64,000 bases of DNA. Source: Verrucomicrobiota bacterium. GTDB taxonomy: Bacteria; Verrucomicrobiota; Verrucomicrobiia; Opitutales; Opitutaceae. Location: contig JAEYWP010000007.1 in the NCBI GenBank assembly GCA_023428905.1, forward strand, positions 248,001 to 312,000, given 5' to 3'. A program made the translations under genes and the position numbers. Shown piece after piece: positions 62,101-64,000 of this stretch; positions within the stretch are counted from its first letter, which is position 1; each line of letters begins with the position of its first letter. Below the pieces are notes generated by a model. That model saw nothing but the letters and a program-made list of their open reading frames with translations. It did not search any database and was not told the DNA's origin.

Positions 62101-62652
62101 CATGGCATCATGCGCAGCCAGGGAGGTGCCGTTACTGTGGAAAGCACGGTGGGCAAGGGCTCGACCTTCGCCTTGTATTTCCCTCCGGCGCCAGAAATGG
62201 CGGGCGAGGCGCCCGAGGCCACCGCGGTCGAGGAGACGGTGCGCGCCCACGGCGAGCACATCATGTTGCTCGATGACGACGCGCCCCTGCTGTACGTGCT
62301 GTCCCGTTTCCTGGAGCGGCTGGGCTACCGGGTGACGGCGCATTCCAGTGCGACCGACGCACTGCAGGACCTCCGCGCCCGTCCGGACGCGTTTCATCTG
62401 GTCGTGACGGACTTCAATATGCCGGGAATGAGCGGCCTGGATGTGGGCCGCGAGGTGCGTCGGATCGCGCCGCAGATTCCCGTGGTGCTGGCCTCCGGAC
62501 ATCTCCGTCCGTCCGAAGTCGAGGCGGCGCGCCAGTCGGGCATCAGTGAGATCATCCTCAAGCCCGACTCGGTCGACGTCCTTGCCCGGACCCTCCGCCG
62601 TATCCTATCCGCCGCGACTGCGCCCACGCCCACGCCGGGGGAGCAGATTTAA
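59161..62652 (+). CDS. CHASE-domain hybrid sensor kinase with three PAS domains
   Basis: A 1163-residue kinase from ATG 59161. Transmembrane helix 1 (30-49) and helix 2 (337-358) bracket a periplasmic CHASE domain (about 60-270): LDGTAATLQSVVAFYRSSQS, REFHSFARTVMAARPEILAI, EWYPRV and RRMVGLDLLTT. Three PAS domains follow (about 393-515, 518-640 and 648-770), each ending in a DITERR/DITETK/DVTERK linker. HisKA has His794 in SAGIAHDFNNVLTAVIGN, the HATPase has DNGCGMDAATQGRIFDPFF and GTGLGLSVVHGIM, and a C-terminal receiver has Asp1084 in LVVTDFNMPGMSG. CHASE domains bind small extracellular ligands, such as cytokinin-like adenine derivatives or peptides. The ligand and any response partner are unknown. 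Confidence 0.92.
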   Translation: MRDTRVNETESDESSSAAVEDLSRRPSASALGAMLGGVLFSIALFVSLRSGEDQRARGAFERSSRERHVSIQSRLDGTAATLQSVVAFYRSSQSVNPREFHSFARTVMAARPEILAIEWYPRVESASRAQFEANMRAEGLEGFSIRERKDGGAFGPVSPRPYYLPLVHSETKPAVRRMVGLDLLTTELGAHAVQAQGTGVMTASGGYSYGATPADLRGFRIQAFSPLYREEAETTAREDRMGRALGCASLLLRLDEILQREAEALTRSGLHLRVYWDHPGVSAPTPNLVASAGAAITQGDPVAGVGGYSWEGPLEIGGLTLRVRVVATPAFGELPRYGLAWTLLGTSLLATVLGFAYHWQLTWRLRQSRGFAAKIAREGEQRRRAEEEARASQKLLQDYLDHTTGIAFIKEVDGRYTFVNRVWERLFNVQSSSVIGKRDDELWPAEYARIFVESDRLILASGRSELLVHQLPVSDGRVHHWLVAKFLLFDAHGRKRLGGFALDITERRRTEAALRDSEERFRKIYAHAPTGIAITDLEGRFLQCNPACCAILGRNERDLTQTAWTALLPEESLAEASDGTRRLLAERVSSFELDHPYLREGYPPSWLRTFVSLIRNDLGVPSNLVLLLTDITETKRAEEALRASEERFRELAEKIEDVFWVHDLKEPRLLYVSPAFERVWGRPVEMVLRDVEIWYEFLHPEDRERVRHAILTRQHTGSWEHEYRILRPDGQVRWVRDRAFPVRGERGEVTRIVGVARDVTERKRAEEGRLLLESQLRQAQKMEALGTLSAGIAHDFNNVLTAVIGNVELAAQDVGDNHPARVSIDEIRKAGLRARDLVQRLLAFSRPRELQPHALELGPITEEAVRLLRSTIPAGVEIVFGCEPNVPRINADPTEVHQIVMNLVTNAWHAIDRVGRIEIRIDRCEVGTDQAVALHPGTYVRLRVMDNGCGMDAATQGRIFDPFFTTKPPGQGTGLGLSVVHGIMRSQGGAVTVESTVGKGSTFALYFPPAPEMAGEAPEATAVEETVRAHGEHIMLLDDDAPLLYVLSRFLERLGYRVTAHSSATDALQDLRARPDAFHLVVTDFNMPGMSGLDVGREVRRIAPQIPVVLASGHLRPSEVEAARQSGISEIILKPDSVDVLARTLRRILSAATAPTPTPGEQI

Positions 62653-62671
62653 ACCACGAACGGACGCGCGC

Positions 62672-62830
62672 TCAGCGCTCGTCGGCCTTGTCTTCCTCGA
62701 CGGGTTCGATGCGGGCGAGGGCCTGGCCTGGGTGCTCGGGTTCCCGGAGGATACGCCACAGGCACCAGCTGAACAGCGCGGTCACAAAGCCGACGGAAAG
62801 GAAGAGGTTGATCCAGCCACCGGTCGTCAT
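62672..62830 (-). CDS. MetS-like small subunit of an NSS transporter
   Basis: A 52-residue protein: MTTGGWINLFLSVGFVTALF (1-20), then SWCLWRILREPEHPGQALAR and an acidic tail. It has one transmembrane helix (about 6-25), then a basic/Pro turn and a charged C-terminus. This is the size and pattern of the small subunit that accompanies bacterial neurotransmitter:sodium symporter-like methionine/alanine transporters (MetPS). Its ATG lies one base after the stop codon of the symporter gene (TGA-C-ATG at 62834-62828), so the two are co-translated. The presence of this subunit suggests an amino-acid transporter. Confidence 0.82.
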   Translation of the reverse strand: MTTGGWINLFLSVGFVTALFSWCLWRILREPEHPGQALARIEPVEEDKADER

Positions 62831-62831
62831 G

Positions 62832-64000
62832 TCAGCGTTCCTCCTCGATCAGGGGTTTCGATTCCCAGCGCTTGCCGGCGATCTGGACCAGCACGCAGGT
62901 AAATATGGCCATCACCACCACCAGGGCGACACCCAGGCGGGCGACGCGGTCGGGGTTTGGCCCCACCAGGTCCCGCACATAGCTGGTCGGCTCAAAGGCC
63001 GCCGCCGCTCCCCACTGGAAGTTCCAGCCAAAGACATTCTTGAGGAGGAACAGGACGAAGATGGTGATGAGGAAACCCGGCGTGACGTAGCGGATGATCG
63101 GCTTGAAAAAGCGTGGCACGCGCAAGTCCGCTCCGTGGTGCATTTCCTCCCAGCCGCGTTTCAGGCCGATCTTCCAGCCGAAGATCACGATCAGGATCGT
63201 GGCCTGGATGAAGATCAGCAGGGTGCCTACCCAGAAATCGATCGTGTCGAGCGCCTTCAGGTCCTTTGAGAAATACCAGACGAAGAGGGTGCCGAAGGAG
63301 GTGATCAGCCCGAGGAGCGCCACCGACGCCTTGCGGTTGAGGCCCAGGCCTTCTTCGAGGAAGGCAATGCCCGGCTGCAGCATGGAGAGCGAACTGGTGA
63401 TGGCGGCGAGGAAGAGCAGGACAAAAAAGATCGTGGCAAAAAGCTGGCCGGCGGGCATGCGCGCGAACACTTCCGGCAGGACGTTGAAGCCGAGGGAGAA
63501 CGTGCCCTGCCCAATCACGCCTGCCGCGCCGAGGAAGATAAAGGCCGCGGGCACGGTGATCAGTCCCCCCAGGGCCACCTCGCAGAACTCGTTCGCGGCG
63601 GAGGCGGTCAGGCCGCTCAACACCACATCATCCTTTTTCCGCAGGTAGCTCGAGTAGGTGATGATCACCCCAAAACCGACGGAGAGGGAGAAAAAGATCT
63701 GGCCGGCGGCCGCCAGCCATAGCTGCGGATTCTTCAGGCCGGCGGCGATGTCGCCCGGGTTCCACATGAAACCCAGGCCATTGAGCAAGCTCTGCTCGGG
63801 CCGGCTCGGGTCGGGCGTGCCCAGGGTGAGAACCCGCGCGAGGATGATGAAGGCAATCACGATCAACGCCGGCATCGCGTATTTGCAGACCGTCTCGATG
63901 CCCTTGGAGATACCCCGGTAGATGAAGTAGAAATTCAGCGCGTACACGATCACCACGAAGATCCCCACATCGTGCAGGCCGAAATGGAGGGAAACACCGT
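62832..64000 (-). CDS. Sodium-dependent transporter, NSS/SNF family, C-terminal part
   Basis: The frame runs to the window edge; about 389 C-terminal residues are present and the start lies beyond 64000. It is a LeuT-fold symporter with about nine helices left. Landmarks are IYRGISKGIETVCKYAMPAL, AAGQIFFSLSVGFGVIITYS followed by SYLRKKDDVVLSGL, EFCEVALGGLITVPAAFIFL, FFVLLFLAAITSSLSMLQPG and FLITIFVLFLLKNVFGW. The FFSLSVGFG and ITSSLSMLQP stretches correspond to the TM6-TM8 sodium/substrate region of SNF transporters. It is followed by the MetS-like small subunit gene, so methionine, alanine or a similar amino acid is a reasonable substrate guess. Confidence 0.92.
   Translation of the reverse strand, partial: GVSLHFGLHDVGIFVVIVYALNFYFIYRGISKGIETVCKYAMPALIVIAFIILARVLTLGTPDPSRPEQSLLNGLGFMWNPGDIAAGLKNPQLWLAAAGQIFFSLSVGFGVIITYSSYLRKKDDVVLSGLTASAANEFCEVALGGLITVPAAFIFLGAAGVIGQGTFSLGFNVLPEVFARMPAGQLFATIFFVLLFLAAITSSLSMLQPGIAFLEEGLGLNRKASVALLGLITSFGTLFVWYFSKDLKALDTIDFWVGTLLIFIQATILIVIFGWKIGLKRGWEEMHHGADLRVPRFFKPIIRYVTPGFLITIFVLFLLKNVFGWNFQWGAAAAFEPTSYVRDLVGPNPDRVARLGVALVVVMAIFTCVLVQIAGKRWESKPLIEEER

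Noticed and set aside
59134..62502. 1122-codon leftward frame opposite the CHASE hybrid kinase
   Set aside because: Despite its length it has no known domain and a composition typical of antisense frames; the kinase is unmistakable.
62668..62678. GCGCTCAGCGC palindrome, like the core of the one at 16996-17008
   Set aside because: It overlaps the stop codon of the small-subunit gene, and such GC palindromes arise easily by chance; two copies are not enough for a shared operator.

Overview
This window is GC-rich (roughly two-thirds G+C by eye) and densely coding. The gene content suggests a heterotrophic Gram-negative member of the Verrucomicrobiota, most likely Opitutaceae-like. The clues are large TonB-dependent receptors, DUF1080 and Tat-exported Gfo/Idh/MocA sugar proteins, a PEP-CTERM protein, a CRTAC1/ASPIC protein, a Reg_prop hybrid kinase and a KaiC-like ATPase paired with a kinase. 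This placement is an inference; no rRNA, tRNA, CRISPR array or insertion sequence was seen.

Layout. 1-2.5 kb: the start of a vanadium-haloperoxidase-like gene, then a LytS/LytTR kinase-regulator pair, divergent from a CRTAC1-type protein across a 19-bp palindrome. 4.5-13.8 kb: DUF1272, an orphan ParB-like protein, a PEP-CTERM choice-of-anchor protein, a lipase-like hydrolase, a large clan GH-A hydrolase, a receiver-only protein, a DUF1080 protein and two unknowns. 13.9-16.1 kb: a receiver / ethylene-receptor-like kinase / MOSC operon. 16.2-24 kb: a lipoprotein, a TonB receptor, a GT-C transferase, DUF1579, an ECF42-like sigma factor and a DUF3016 lipoprotein. 24.1-33.2 kb: asnS, KaiC-like plus kinase, thiM-thiE-thiD, and a phasin-like/UbiB pair. 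33.3-38.9 kb: a carrier protein and a FecI-FecR-STN/TonB receptor operon.

39.1-46.0 kb is the most interesting region. Six genes read leftward: FAD oxidoreductase, DUF1365, CFA-like methyltransferase, DUF1475, DUF1295 and a second CFA-like methyltransferase. They are divergent from a MerR regulator with a B12-binding domain that carries the W-x9-E-H signature of CarH/LitR photoreceptors. The intergenic region holds two adjacent 11-bp repeats beside the lipid operon and a third related copy beside the regulator. I read it as a light- and B12-controlled lipid-modification system.

46.1-52.6 kb: a GlcG/HbpS-like protein, a YqhD-like alcohol dehydrogenase, an AspT/YidE-type transporter, and a two-gene exported sugar-oxidation operon (Tat-exported Gfo/Idh/MocA protein plus a lipoprotein joining an isomerase barrel to a DUF1080-like module). 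52.9-64 kb: two giant hybrid kinases flank recQ, and the window ends in an NSS sodium symporter preceded on the map by a 52-residue MetS-like small subunit gene.

Many genes overlap by 1-4 bases (ATGA, GTGA, TGATG), which supports the operon boundaries given. Five sensor kinases, three regulators with receiver domains, two ECF sigma factors and a B12 photoreceptor candidate make the window rich in signalling.
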